From Ilex aquifolium (taxonomy: Eukaryota; Streptophyta; Magnoliopsida; Aquifoliales; Aquifoliaceae): a stretch of 64,000 nt of DNA. Both the position numbers and the translations under genes were made by a program. This document shows, in pieces, positions 23,294 through 34,541 of this stretch. The notes under the pieces are model-generated. The model was not told the origin of the DNA. It made no database searches and saw only the letters and a program-made list of their open reading frames with translations. The DNA is taken from contig OX637391.1 in assembly GCA_951799425.1 (NCBI GenBank), forward strand, positions 20,756,551 to 20,820,550. The letters run 5' to 3'. Position 1 is the stretch's first letter. Each line of letters begins with the position of its first letter.

Positions 23294-24044
23294 GCTTGGT
23301 ATCAGAGGCTAGGTATATGATTTACCTGGGGCTTGAGGGGCATGGGTTTAGACCATTGCGTTCATTGTGCATTACATGTTATGTGCTTTAAATGCTACAT
23401 ATGTGTTATGTGTTATGTGAATTATATGCATGGTGACATGTATGTGAAAAAGAGACACTAGGGTTAGAGAACATAACCTTGGGGGTCGGAAAAAGAATGA
23501 ACAGGATGGTTCAGGATGTAGATGTCTACTAGTTGGTGGCACACACACTATTAGTGAGACAATGATAGAAATCTCAATGTTACGACTTTGATCCCTACCT
23601 TGGGATAATAAGTTAGTGCTCTATTGCTATTTGAAAAGTCATTTCATATGAGTTCGCCCCTAGGAGCTCGGGTATGCATTGATAAGATATGTCAGGGTTG
23701 TGAGTTAGAGATCTCAGGGATTCTACTCACCATGGACCTTAGGGTCATGGACATGTCAAAATTTGATGTCATCCTTGGGATGAATTAGTTGGCGGCACAC
23801 CGAGTAGTCATTGATTGTGATCGAAAGAAGGTCACTGCTTGTACACCGGAGGGTGTTGGTTTCAAGTTTCAGGGGGAAATGCATGATGCTCTACCCCAAG
23901 TAGTGTATGGTTCTCGTTGGCACAGACAATTGATGGGTTGGCTAGCTAACCTTACCCTGGAAGACGAGGTGAGACAGAAGTTGGGTCTACCTCGGGTGGT
24001 TTGTGAGTATGATGACATTTTTTTGGACGGACTACAGGGATTAC
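23294..24044 (+). pseudogene. Tekay A PBS and protease-region remnant (fossil)
   Basis: TGGTATCAGAG (23297-23307) is the initiator-Met PBS, 3 bases after the LTR. From about 23650 the sequence matches the protease/early RT region of element [20 protein letters not shown] and [14 protein letters not shown]. Gag is not recognisable. E2 follows directly at 24045. Confidence 0.7.
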
Positions 24045-25989
24045 TGACTTGATCCGAAATGTGTACACCCAAGTGCAGGCGGTCAAGTTGTAGTAATAAT
24101 CCGGTTTGAGTCTGGAGTCGAATCCACCACAGGGAACTCTTCTTGGTGTTTTGAGATAAGCAGTAGTTGAGACCTATTGATTGTAACCCTTGAGATTTGA
24201 AGTTGTGTGAGGTGTGAGATTTCCTGGACAGAATATAAGATTCTTTCCAAGAGAATTTTCTAAACAAAATATGGGATAAGCTCTAATGTAAAAGAGTCAC
24301 TCTTTAGTTCAAGGATCTGGACATGTAGTTAATTATTCGGTTTATTACACTTGTGCTTGATAACTCAATTAACCCCCGTGTCAACATCAGGTTAATCGGA
24401 AGATAAAGATGGATTAAGAGAATTAAGAACATGATTTTGATGTCTTTCTAGAAGTTTACAAGAATTGTCTGTGCCGAGACTTAACCCGTCTACAAACAAG
24501 CAAGTGTTTCTACAAGACATCCAATCATGACATCAATGTTCCATTTCCATTCTTTAATTGAAACACAATAATGGTGAAGATTGAAAGGTAGTCATGAAGA
24601 TCTAGCCGGGGTACTTGCGTTGAACCAATGAGTCTTTCTATACAAGAGTTATCTATGTTATAGAAAGAACTCCTAGTTATACAAAGTGCCTTAGCTTTGC
24701 TAGATGCAATCAATCATTCAATAAGCATGGGGAATATAAAGCATTAAGCATAATTGAAATTGCACAAATATAACGTCCGAATAATTTATACATGCTCTTC
24801 TCCTCTTACTAAAGAGTGAATGAGAAACTACTCACTGTTCATGGTTTTGGTAAAGCTAGAAAAGTGAGTGATGCTCATTCCTCCAAGTAGAGGGATCACA
24901 AAGCAAAGCACACTAAACAGGGAGCCGATCTTCGACAAAGAATGAGTGAATTACGTTCCACCCTTCACGGCTTTGGCGAAGCTCTAGAAAAGTGGAAGAG
25001 TTTCACTCCTCTAAGGGAAGAAAGAAGCTCAAGCAAAGGAAATGAATGAAACACAAATTAAAAGTAGAAGAAATGTAGTCACTTTTGGAGGGTGATCCAC
25101 AACCAAAGGTGATCTTTCTCCCTCTATGCATGTAGATGAAATCATAAGCATAAAACTAATTTCATAACAAGCTAAGAGATGTTGGACTAAAGCCAAACTA
25201 ATCTCTAGAATAACTACTTCATACAAGGAAATGTAAGCTAATTCTACAATATGAGTGAGAGTCTAAGCCTCCATCAACCTCTCTAACTAAGTCCCCTGAG
25301 CTCTCCAACAATGGGAGTATTTATAGGCAAGAGGAGGAGACAAGAGGGGGTGAATGAATAGTGTATGCCGCCTAAGTCCAAGTGAAAAACCAACTACTCT
25401 GCAGTCAATCTGTGGAGAACGTTCGAACGTGAGTTGGCGTTCGAACGTTGTATCTGTTTTTTCTTTATGGGCATTCGAACGTTGTCTGGTGTTCGAACGT
25501 TTCTTCTGTCTTTGCTGTATGGGCGTTCAAATGCCAGATGTGGTCTGACCTTCTCACTCAAGTGGCCTGTGGTCTTCTGTGGAAACCTATTTCCATAATC
25601 CATGCACATCTTGTCGCTTTGCACTCATCAGTCTGGTCCTCAATCAATTCAAGTGGACGTTTGAACGTGAGTTGGCGTTCGAACATGATACTCAAGTGCC
25701 TCAGAGCCTCAGAGTCTTCCTTCTTGGCTGCAACACGCCTTCTCTCAGTAGTCAGGCCTGCTCACAGTTCAAGTGGACGTTCGAACGTGAGTTGGCGTTC
25801 GAACGTTCTTGGTGTGCTCCAAGCTTCTCCAATTTTGTTCCCTAATGTGCAGGTGTTGCACTCAAATGTGATATTTGTTGTTCTTGAGTCCTTGTTTACT
25901 TTAAGACCTGAAATGTCATCACTTAAACTCCATCAAAGTACAATTAGTCCCAAAAAGGCATAGTAAAATGCTAATTTAAGTACTAATCA
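24045..25989 (-). repeat. E2 3' LTR
   Basis: Plus-strand reading TGACTTGATCCG...AAGTACTAATCA, 1945 bp; on its own strand it runs TGATTAGTACTT...GGATCAAGTCA. It matches S2 (31526-34541) and the partial copy at 39426-39932. Confidence 0.85.
25318..25807 (-). promoter_or_regulatory. E2 LTR promoter: CGTTCGAACG cluster upstream of TATA
   Basis: On the minus strand about eight copies of CGTTCGAACG or one-base variants (25418-25807) precede the TATA box (TATAAATA, 25318-25325) by about 95-480 bp. Three times the palindrome occurs as a pair with an 8-base spacer TGAGTTGG (plus-strand reading), 18 bp centre to centre: near 25419-25447, 25663-25690 and 25775-25803. The function is inferred to be an enhancer of the LTR promoter. 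Confidence 0.55.
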
Positions 25990-28106
25990 CACCCCCAACC
26001 TAAATATTGCTAGTCCCTAATAATACAATAATTGAAAATCTACTCCTAATGCCATTTTCGTAGGTCATCCGGTTGCATTTAGCTTATGCAACAAGCCGTT
26101 AAACCACTAGGTTTACCCTAGTGGACGAGTGTTGTCTCGTGAGGGTTTTCAGTGAAGCTATCCACAAACTTCAGTCGAACAGATGTGCATGTGGGATTGC
26201 TAGTTAAAGTAAATTAGCATCATGGTCGTTGAGACACCCAACCCTCAATTTTGACTTTTATTCCACTTGTTCCTCTTTCGTAGGTATTGATTCTATGCAA
26301 AAATTAGCATCTGTTACATTGGCATTTGGAATTCCCTGTGTAATAGGAATGATCATTCTAGCAACAAGAATTGTTATACAACAAACATTCCACTTTACCA
26401 CATTCCATTGATAGCTTCGATTTCACAAACCTTTCTTAGAGTGCTCTTAGCAAAAATTCGCTCCGAATATAGTGACTTGTCTCTCAAGGGACATGTGATC
26501 AGAAGATGGCCAATCGAAAAATCACATGCACAAGTTAGTAAGGGAGAGAAGTTTAAGGAAACACACTAATCATGTTTGACATAATTTCATGAAAGAATAT
26601 TGATGCAATTTAAAAAAAATACTATTTACCATACCCCACTTTTGGTTGACGACACATGCATGCAACAAACTTGAGATCAATTAGGGTTTTTTATAGGTTG
26701 TAATGTGACCAGAGGTCAATGGCTAACGAAATGACGTCAATGATATTTAAAAGCTATCATTTTATTCTGTAATGTAGCACACTTCTTTCTAGCTTTTCGA
26801 CAATTTGCCCAGAAATGATATTTCTTTCTTTCATTTTTCTCATTTTTCACTTTCTTGGCAATTTCCTGCATTTCTGTTTCTTTTCTGTTTCAATTGTTCC
26901 CATCGATTTTTCTTGTCATTGAATAGTAGCCTCCATAGCATTTTCTCTTTTTCTTGCATTTTTGTACCATATTGATTTATAAGAGGGTGCAAGAAAATTA
27001 GATAGTAAATGTATGTCAAATATATTTTCTTGTGGCTTGGTAATCATACGGGGCTATTTGGAAAAAGATCGTACATTAAAAGCTCAATCACGGTTAACTA
27101 GGGATATAATTTTGTAAAAGAAATGGCTTAAGGTTCAAAATTAAGTCAAAGATGGCCTAAGATTCTTTCTCAAGTATGTGCACATGTATGTGTCGTATGA
27201 ACAGATCTCTTGGGGGATATGTCAATAGATTGCCTTAGTTGCGTCAATCAAAGCAAATTTAATGAGATTATTCAAAAATTGAGAGTGAAAGACCTTACTT
27301 GAGTAAATGTTAATTGTCTCTCAAAAGTATAGCAAGACTTAAAACTTACCATGATATTCTTTGTCATGAACCACTGGTTATGTCAGGTTTCTTGTGGAAT
27401 GTCGGTTATATACCGATTCCATTTTTGAGTCCGATCATCTTGTACCTTAAAAATAACAAATACCGCTATACATTTGATAATTTAAGCATATCAATTTTCC
27501 AATAGATGTGGTTTTAAGTCTAGGTTGCCAAGTTGAGGTGTCAAACCGATCATGTGATTAGTTACTTTAACAAACAGTCTTAGCATCCACATTTGTTCCA
27601 TCATTCATCAATAAATAGCAATATTATACTAAATCTACACATGTATTTATAAAGATAAAATTGATAAACTGAATCATTCATTTCACAATATATGATTGTT
27701 TAATACAAACACCAACGATTCAATCATCCACAAAAGAAGCAATAAAACACAACAAAGCTTTAAACATCCATAACAAGAAGAAATTCATCCACAAAAGAAG
27801 AAACAATCACACAAAACAAGAACAGAAATCCCCCTCTCTCACTCTCCACCAGCTCCACTCCTCAGGTAGCTGAGAATCTCCTCCTACTGTCGGAGAATCT
27901 CAGCTTGCTTGGTCTAGATGCCAAGCATGATGTCTCTCAGTGATCTCCGAGTGCTGGTGCTGGGGCCTGCCTCCTGGGGCTGCTCTCTCTCTTCCTCTAT
28001 TTCTCTTTCCTCCTCCGCATCAAGCTCCTCTTGCATCTCGTCAACTCCATGGGTAGGGGGCATCTCCTGTCTAGCCGCTGGGCCGCCACTATGACCTTAG
28101 ATCCTC
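25990..28106 (-). other. E2 non-coding tail: PPT, hairpin and spacer
   Basis: Directly next to the LTR lies the PPT (minus strand GGTTGGGGGTG, plus 25990-26000). Beside it (26006-26024) is an imperfect copy of the ATTGCTAG-TCC-CTAGCAAT hairpin that is perfect in E4. The remaining 2 kb is AT-rich with T-rich runs near 26810-26960. I see no gene; a short open frame at 26229-26411 (+) has no recognisable domain. Confidence 0.6.
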
Positions 28107-28934
28107 CTAAAGGATGCCTTGTTTAGTGGCCCCATTGGATTTTGAATTTATTTTAGGCCTTACCCTAATCCCATAATCCTTGCATAGCTCAGTTACTAGG
28201 GTGCCAAACGGAAGTGAATTCCGCTTCACATCACACCCTTTCTTCATTTCTGTCAAAACTAGAGAGGGGAGGTCGATGCTTTGGCCTTTCCTAATTGCAT
28301 ACAATAGCCGGGCCATGTCGGGGAGGACTTCGTTCTTTCGTCCTATCGGGGTGAAGTTCGAGACCGCAATTAGGTTCAACATCTTATATTTATCAGTCAA
28401 CTCTCCTTGTCTAAAGAATTTCTTCCCACCCAAAGAAAAAGTAGCCACCCCGGTCAATTCGGCCCCCACCACATCCATGTCTACTTTCTTCCTCGGGGGA
28501 TAGGTGGGCCTTGACACTCGAGGCACTTCTTGCCTCAATTCCCGAATGTAATCCTCATCCACATCCACATGGATTCCCCTTACATATGTTCGAATTGGCC
28601 CGTTGATGATCTCGGCGTTGGAGTAAAACTCCCGCACCAAGTTAACCACGGCCTCCCCGCCATTTTGCAAGTACAACACCCAATTCCTCCTCTCCATATC
28701 CGCAAGCAAACCCAACTTAGCAAAATCAGTCAACACCACATCACGCTCACAAACCACAGCATGCTTTTGGTAGAAATTATCGTACTTGTCAGCTTTTAGA
28801 GCTGTGGGGAATCGGGTCTTGTCGTATCTTAGCGTAAGGGGAGGCCTCCCCTATCTTACTTCGACTACTTCTCCCACAAAATTGGGTTCCTGAGTTAGTG
28901 GCTTGCGCCTGGCAGGTAGCTTGACCCTTGGCAT
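28107..28934 (-). pseudogene. E2 ORF3: 'putative plant transposon protein' domain, downstream of integrase (fossil)
   Basis: On the minus strand a frame opens at ATG 28934 (MPRVKLPARRKPLTQEPNF...) and continues, with a break, through a 216-residue stretch to 28107. Recognisable phrases are NLVREFYSNAEIINGPIRTY, VRGIHVDVDEDYIRELRQ, LPDMARLLYAIRKGQSIDLP and LPFGTLVTELCKDYGI. This pattern (FYxN...VRG...VDF, then LLYAI..G..ID, then LPF..LIT.LC) is the one annotated in plants as 'putative plant transposon protein'. Its biochemical role is unknown to me. The position after integrase is where Athila elements carry an env-like ORF, but I see no signal peptide or membrane segment here, so an envelope role is not supported. 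E4 has no counterpart in its equivalent spacer. Confidence 0.65.
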
Positions 28935-29452
28935 GGTGTTTTCGATTTTGAGTTTGTGAGGGTGTTGAAAGTTTTGATTTCTTGGTGAAAATGGAGATTC
29001 TTGATGTGGGAATGGTCTTGGGAGGGTCGATTTGAGGTAAAAATAGGGAATGAGGAGTGTTTTGAGGGCTGGGTAACGAAGGGACAGCCTAGGGTTTGGG
29101 GGATTTTGAAATGAAAAAGACGAACTAGGCTTTTATAGCCTGAGTCGTGTCGTTTGAAAGTCAATGTCGTTCGAACGTGTGTAGAAGGATTTTTCAAAAG
29201 ATTGTTCGAACGTGAATGTCATTCGAACGTGGCTAGCTCCCAGTACTTTTGAGTTCTGTTAGAGACCAGAGTACTGCAAGGTCTTCTCGTTCGAACGATC
29301 TATTGGCGTTTGGACGTTAACTCTTGTTTAAACGTTCTATTGGCATTCGAACGGGCTGAGCTCCTAGTACTTTTGAGTTTCATCAGGAGCTTCATCAAAG
29401 GTTGAGTACTGCAAGCAGCTGACGTTCGAACGTTACTTAACGTTCGAACGTT
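28935..29452 (-). promoter_or_regulatory. Promoter-like module in front of E2 ORF3
   Basis: On the minus strand a TATA box (TATAAAA, plus 29131-29137) is followed by about 195 bp of CT/CA-rich leader before the ORF3 ATG at 28934. Upstream of the TATA box, at 29151-29452, there are about nine copies of GTTCGAAC-type palindromes. Clear ones are 29168-29177, 29204-29212, 29288-29297, 29423-29432 and 29441-29450, with degenerate ones between. The same word and layout occur in the E2 LTR. I infer an internal promoter that could give ORF3 its own transcript. Confidence 0.55.
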
Positions 29453-30891
29453 GAATCAAAAACAAAAATTTCCTACACTACACTATACACAATCAGAGAG
29501 GGCTAAACACACAATTTTTGAACCAAAAACCTATGGCGTCTCAGAATAAGTCCTTACCCACGCTTTAGGTTGGTATTCTGGGACACTCCTTACTCGGCCC
29601 ATATTTTCATTTCAGTCAAAAAATTTTGTACAAGAAGATTTTTACACTTTTTACAAAAAATTCGGACCTTTGGCTTTCATCCCAACAAAAGTACAATTTT
29701 CTACAGAAAATAATCTAATCCAAGTCTCCCTCTGTGTCTGTGTAGTTTGGATAACCAGTGACTCTCCCAATTTCCTCTCTCACAAACCGGTTAAGCAAAG
29801 TACCGGAATAGCATGGCGTATCAGACTAATCCTTACTCAGCCCATTCACTATCCAGTCTAATCGATCGAGTGCACGACCAAAAATTGGTTCAGAACACTG
29901 TTTATATCTTTTCTCGTGAAAGACTCTGTCGCACTGTTTACAGGCACCCAGCCTTTTGGCACGACGACGTTTAGCAAAGGTACTTCTGCCACAGAGGGGT
30001 TTCGCTTGTTTTTTCGGATTTCGGCCTTCCTTACCAGTCTTACTTTTCTCATGATCATAGTACGCACATCAGATGGAAAAGTGCGTAGAACTCCTAGACT
30101 AAACCAAAAAAGTTTAACATCCATGCTTTCTAAGCTTTAAGACTCACTATCTGGTTCTTTAACGTCTGCCAGTCACAAAGACGATTGAAGCTGACTCACA
30201 TACATAATCATCAATTTATACAAGGCAAGGTACATAATATGATCAAAATAACAACAACAGCAGCAAAAAAAACAACAAAAATTTTAAAAATTTACGAGCA
30301 CATTGTGGCAAATATGAGGCAAATATGAAGTGTAGTTCTCACCCCCCAACCTAAACAAAACATTGTCCCCAATGTTTCAAATTTACCAGTTTACGGATCT
30401 TGGAGATGAGGTTGAAAGGTAGAGATCTGTTCATCTGCCAAAACCTACAAATAAAAATACACAAATTACTCATCTTTGCGCAGATCTAGATTTTGGGTAG
30501 GCTGAAAATATTTGTGTGTGAGTGCGAACAAGAGAAGAACACCCATGAGCAAATATAAGATTAGAATGCAAAGCATGAAGCAAAAAATTGTGTTTGTAGA
30601 ATGTGTAGTCATTAGTTTGCAGGGGATGGGTCGTTTATCAGTCAAAAGAGAAAAATGAAGAAGAAAAGCTGGAAGAAGAAGAAGAAGAAGGAGGGGGGCC
30701 CAACAGCGGCGGTTGGGAAAAAAAGCAAAAAGATTGGGGGCCTTATAAAGGTGCCACAGTGGGTCTGGTTGGGTTAGATTTTTCCTGACTCGATCCACTT
30801 GAGTGTCGGCAAGCACGAATCTCGGAGGAGTATTCTGGTTCCATTAAAAGAATGGTTTCCACATTTTTAAGAAAGTCCTCCAAAAATGGTT
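29453..30891 (-). other. E2 spacer between integrase and the ORF3 module
   Basis: About 1.4 kb without a recognisable protein. It contains a purine-rich run (GAAGAAGAAG..., about 30655-30705). Confidence 0.5.
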
Positions 30892-31525
30892 TTAACCGCT
30901 GACCAATAACAGTAAAGATATTACCGTTCGATAGGTTTCCACTTCAACTGCTCCATGTCCGAACACCTTTTTGACAATGTAAGGCCCAATCCATCTTGAC
31001 TTCAACTTACCAGGAAAGAGGTGGAGTCTTGAATTAAATAACAGGACTTTTTGAGAAGGCTCAAAAGATTTCCGCACAATGTTCTTGTCATGAAAAAATT
31101 TCATCCTGGTTTTAGCAATCTTAGCATTCTCATATGCTTCATTTCTCAATTCCTCCAATTCATTTATCTAAAATTTCCTTGCTATTCCAGCCTTGTCCAG
31201 GTTAAAATTCAGTGCTTTAATGGCCCAGTATGCCCTATGTTCCAATTCCACAGGTAGGTGACACGGATTTCCATAGACTAATCGATAAGGAGACATGCCC
31301 AAAATTATTTTAAAAGCAGTGCGGTATGCCCAGAGTGCATCAGTTAGTCTTAACAACCAATCTTTGTGGTCTGAATTCACCATTTTTTCTAAAATTAATT
31401 TGATCTCCCGATTAACTAATTCAGCCTGTCCACTAGTCCGTGGGTGATAAGGGGTTGCAATTTTGTGAAAGATCAAGTATTTTTTCATCAAATTCCAGAA
31501 GGGACGATTGCAAAAATGAGCACCC
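30892..31525 (-). pseudogene. E2 integrase, C-terminal part (fossil)
   Basis: Minus-strand readings [55 protein letters not shown] and RLHLFPGKLKSRWIGPY are the second half of a Ty3/gypsy integrase, with the GPY/F-type end. The first half lies at 34542-35217, on the other side of S2. Broken. Confidence 0.75.
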
Positions 31526-32357
31526 TGATGCTTGATCCGAAATGTGTACACCCAAGTGCAGGCGGTCAAGCTGTAGTAATAATCCGGTTTGAGTCCGGAG
31601 TCGAATCCACAGGGAACTTTTGTTGATATTTCTGAGGTGAGCAGTGGTAGAGACCGACTGATTGTAACCTTTGAGATATGCTGTGAGCTATGAGTTTTCC
31701 TGGACAGAATATAAGATTCTTTCCAAGAGGATTTTCTTAACAAAAAAGGTGCTAAATAAAAAAAAGTCACTCTTTAGTGCAAGGATCTAGACATGTAGTT
31801 AATTATCCGGTTTGTCATAATTGTGCTTGATAACTCAATTAACTCCCGTGTCAACAACAAGTTAATCGGAAGATAAAGATGGATTGTGAGAATTAAGACC
31901 ATGATTTCGATGTCTTTCTAGAAGTTTACAAGAATTGCCTGTGCCGAAACTTAACTCGTCTACAAACAAGCAAGTGTTTCTACAAGACATCCAATCATGA
32001 TATTAATATTCCATTCTTTAAATGAAGTGCAATAAGGGGGAAGATTGAAGGGTAGTCATGAGGATCTAGCCGGGGTACTTGCCTTGAACTGATGAGTCTT
32101 TCTATGCAAGAGTCATCCGTGTCATAGAAAGAGCCCACAATTATACAAAGTACCTTAGCTTTGCTAGATGCAATCAATCATCCAATAACAAGAAGAAATA
32201 AGCGTTAAGCATAAAAACATTGCACAAATATGATTCCCGGATAACTTATACATGTCCTTCTCCTCTTGCTAAAGAGTGAATGAGAAACTACTCACTCTTC
32301 ATGGCTTAGGTAAAGCTAGAAAAGTGAGTGATGCTCATCCCTCCAAGTAGAGAATGC

Positions 32358-33456
32358 TTCAACTTCAAAAGTGTAAACCCAAGCGCAGGTTGAGCAGAGT
32401 AATATAATCTCGGAAGTCCGAGGTCGATCCCACGAGGAATTGTAACAAGAAGCAATCACACGAACAATAAAAGTAATTTGAAAGGGAGAAAAATGATTTG
32501 TTTGGAAAATTGTTGACTGGAGAAAAATGATTTTGGTAATTAGAATAGTAAAAAAATAAATACTAGAGCATCAGGTACTCCCTCTCAACTTCATACAATA
32601 ATAGTTAAAAACTCAAAGCTTGACTTGAAAGAAGAATTAAATGTCAGTTAATCCGAATAGCGAATCAAGTGATAAATCCAAAAGTTATAATTAAACGACT
32701 ACCAGGAACCTGAATAATCATTCAATCATATTATTTTATGAAATAATGTTAATCCTTCCAGCGTGGAATAACCAGTGATTTACACGCAGGGAAAATCAAG
32801 CAATTGATGTACGTGGCACAACAACTCAAGAATTTATACAGCATAAACACTTTGCTAAAATATTAGGGATTAAATTAACACATTAACATAAATCCTTAAG
32901 TACAAGAGTCAATAACAATACCGTACTCCGTCGAGAGGTTTTCCCCTAGCCCTAGCTTAGCCTTCTAGCCAGACATGGTAAAAGGATCTCAAAATAGATT
33001 AATGAAAAAGAACTCCCCCTTTACTCGGTCCTAGGTTTGTATTTATAAAGTACATTTAAAAGAGATTGCATCCCATTAGGATTCTACATTCGGCAGCAGA
33101 AACTTGGCACGCGTCCGGACGCGTCTCTCTCAACCGTCCGGACGTAACTTCCAGAATGGTCCTTTCTACGTTTATCAACTTTCTGCCAATCGCGTCCGGA
33201 CGCGTACTCTTCTTCCGTCCGGACGCGTGTTCCAGTGTGATCCGTCCTGAGCTATGCTTCATCTTTCCATAATTTGACCCCAAAACTATGCTTTTGACCT
33301 GCAAATTATCACAAATCAACATTTAATAGCATAACACCCAATCTTGGATAAACTCTTATATTTATCACACTTTTACAATTAAAATATCAATCTTTCCTAA
33401 TAATAATTGTGATTATTTGGCCTTAATCAGAGAACTTATAAGATAAATTAACAACA
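32358..33456 (-). mobile_element. X: Athila/Tat-like LTR insertion inside S2
   Basis: This 1.1 kb is absent from the E2 3' LTR. AATGC occurs at both edges (32353-32357 and 33457-33461), suggesting a 5 bp duplication. Exact ends are uncertain by a few bases because the termini are not a clean TG...CA. On the minus strand the last part (GATCGACCTCGGACTTCCGAG, then CTTGGGTTTACAC) matches the end of the E1 LTR, and a TATA box lies at plus 33040-33049, so I read it as a solo LTR of an Athila/Tat element on the minus strand. This is the innermost level of the nest. Confidence 0.6.
33040..33228 (-). promoter_or_regulatory. X promoter: CGCGTCCGGACGCG cluster upstream of TATA
   Basis: Four copies of the palindrome CGTCCGGACG, most extended to CGCGTCCGGACGCG, lie at 33110-33124, 33134-33145, 33191-33205 and 33215-33229. 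On the minus strand they are 60-180 bp upstream of the TATA box at 33040-33049. Confidence 0.5.
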
Positions 33457-33904
33457 AATGCGTAGCCAATCTTTAACAAAGAATGGGTGAATCACGTTCC
33501 ACCCTTCACGGCTTTGGTAAAGCTCTAGAAAAGTGGAAGAGTTTCAATCTTCTAAGAAAGAAAGAAGCGCAAGCAATGAAAGTGAAATGTATGAACAATA
33601 AAAGTAGAAGAAAGCTAGTCACATTTGGAGGGTGGCTTCCTAAACCAAGAATTGGAGGGTTGCTTCCTCAACCAAAAGATGAGCTATCTCTCTCCTATGC
33701 ATGAAAAATGAAAGCATAAACATAAGCAAAAACATAAACTACTGTTATAACAAGCAAGAGATGTTGGACTAAAGCCAAACTAATCTCTAAAATAAAGACT
33801 TCATACAAGGAAAATGAGCTAAATCTACAATGAGAGTGGGAGTCTAAGCCTCCATCAACTTTCCTACTACCTACTTGGCTCCCATAGCTCTCCAACAAGG
33901 GGAG

Positions 33905-34357
33905 TATTTATAGGCAAGAGGAGGAGACAAGGGGGGGGGGGGTGAAGGAATAGTGTTTGCCGCCCAAGTCCAAGTGAACAGTCAACAACTCTGCTGCCAG
34001 TCTGTGGATAACGTTCGAACGTGAGTTGGCGTTCAAACGTTCTTTCTGTTTTTGCACTACGGGCGTTCGAACGTTGACTGTCGTTCGAACGTTTCTTCTG
34101 TTTTTTCGCTAAGGGCGTTCGAACGCCAGATTTGCTCTGACCCTTTCACTCAAGTGGTCTGTTGGTCTTCTGTGAAGTTCAGTTCCAACTCTTTGCAGTA
34201 GTCTGGTCTTCCATCAACTCAAGTGCACGTTCGAACGTGACACTCAAGTGCTTCAGAGCTCCAGTCTTCTTTCCTAACTGCAACACACCTTCTCTTCAGC
34301 AGTTGAGTCTGCTACAGTGTAAGGTGGACGTTCGAACGTGAGTTGGCGTTCGAACGT
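33905..34357 (-). promoter_or_regulatory. S2 promoter: CGTTCGAACG cluster upstream of TATA
   Basis: About eight copies of CGTTCGAACG or close variants at 34011-34357, upstream (minus strand) of the TATA box at 33905-33912. The arrangement parallels 25318-25807, including the paired sites with the TGAGTTGG spacer at both ends of the cluster. Confidence 0.55.
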
Positions 34358-34541
34358 TCTGGCTGTGCTCCAAGCTTCTCCAATTTTGGGCTCTAATGTG
34401 CTGGTGCTGCATCCAAGTGTGGTACTTGTTGTTCTTGGGTCCTTGTTCAGTTTAGGGCCAGAAATGACATCACTTAAACTCCATTAAAGTACAATTAGTC
34501 TTAAAATGTCATAATAATATGTTAATTTTAAGTACTAATCA

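Larger units (their letters stand above)
31526..34541 (-). mobile_element. S2: solo LTR of the E2 family inside E2 integrase
   Basis: Plus-strand reading starts TGATGCTTGATCCG and ends AAGTACTAATCA; it matches the E2 3' LTR along its length. No internal region follows. CACCC stands on both sides (31521-31525 and 34542-34546), fitting a 5 bp target duplication, though part of that sequence also resembles the PPT. It contains insertion X (about 32358-33456); without X it is about 1.9 kb, close to the 1945 bp of the E2 LTR. TATA at 33905-33912. Confidence 0.75.

Noticed and set aside
25418-25807. Regular short repeats suggesting a CRISPR-like array
   Set aside because: The repeats are 10 bp palindromes with irregular gaps inside a plant LTR; no long direct repeats with uniform spacers.
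26229-26411. Small hydrophobic open frame on the plus strand
   Set aside because: Lies in the non-coding tail of E2 on the opposite strand, without a recognisable domain or conserved counterpart in E4.
28107-28757. Host gene on the minus strand
   Set aside because: It lies between integrase and the 3' LTR of E2, in the same direction, and resembles the 'putative plant transposon protein' family, so it belongs to the element.
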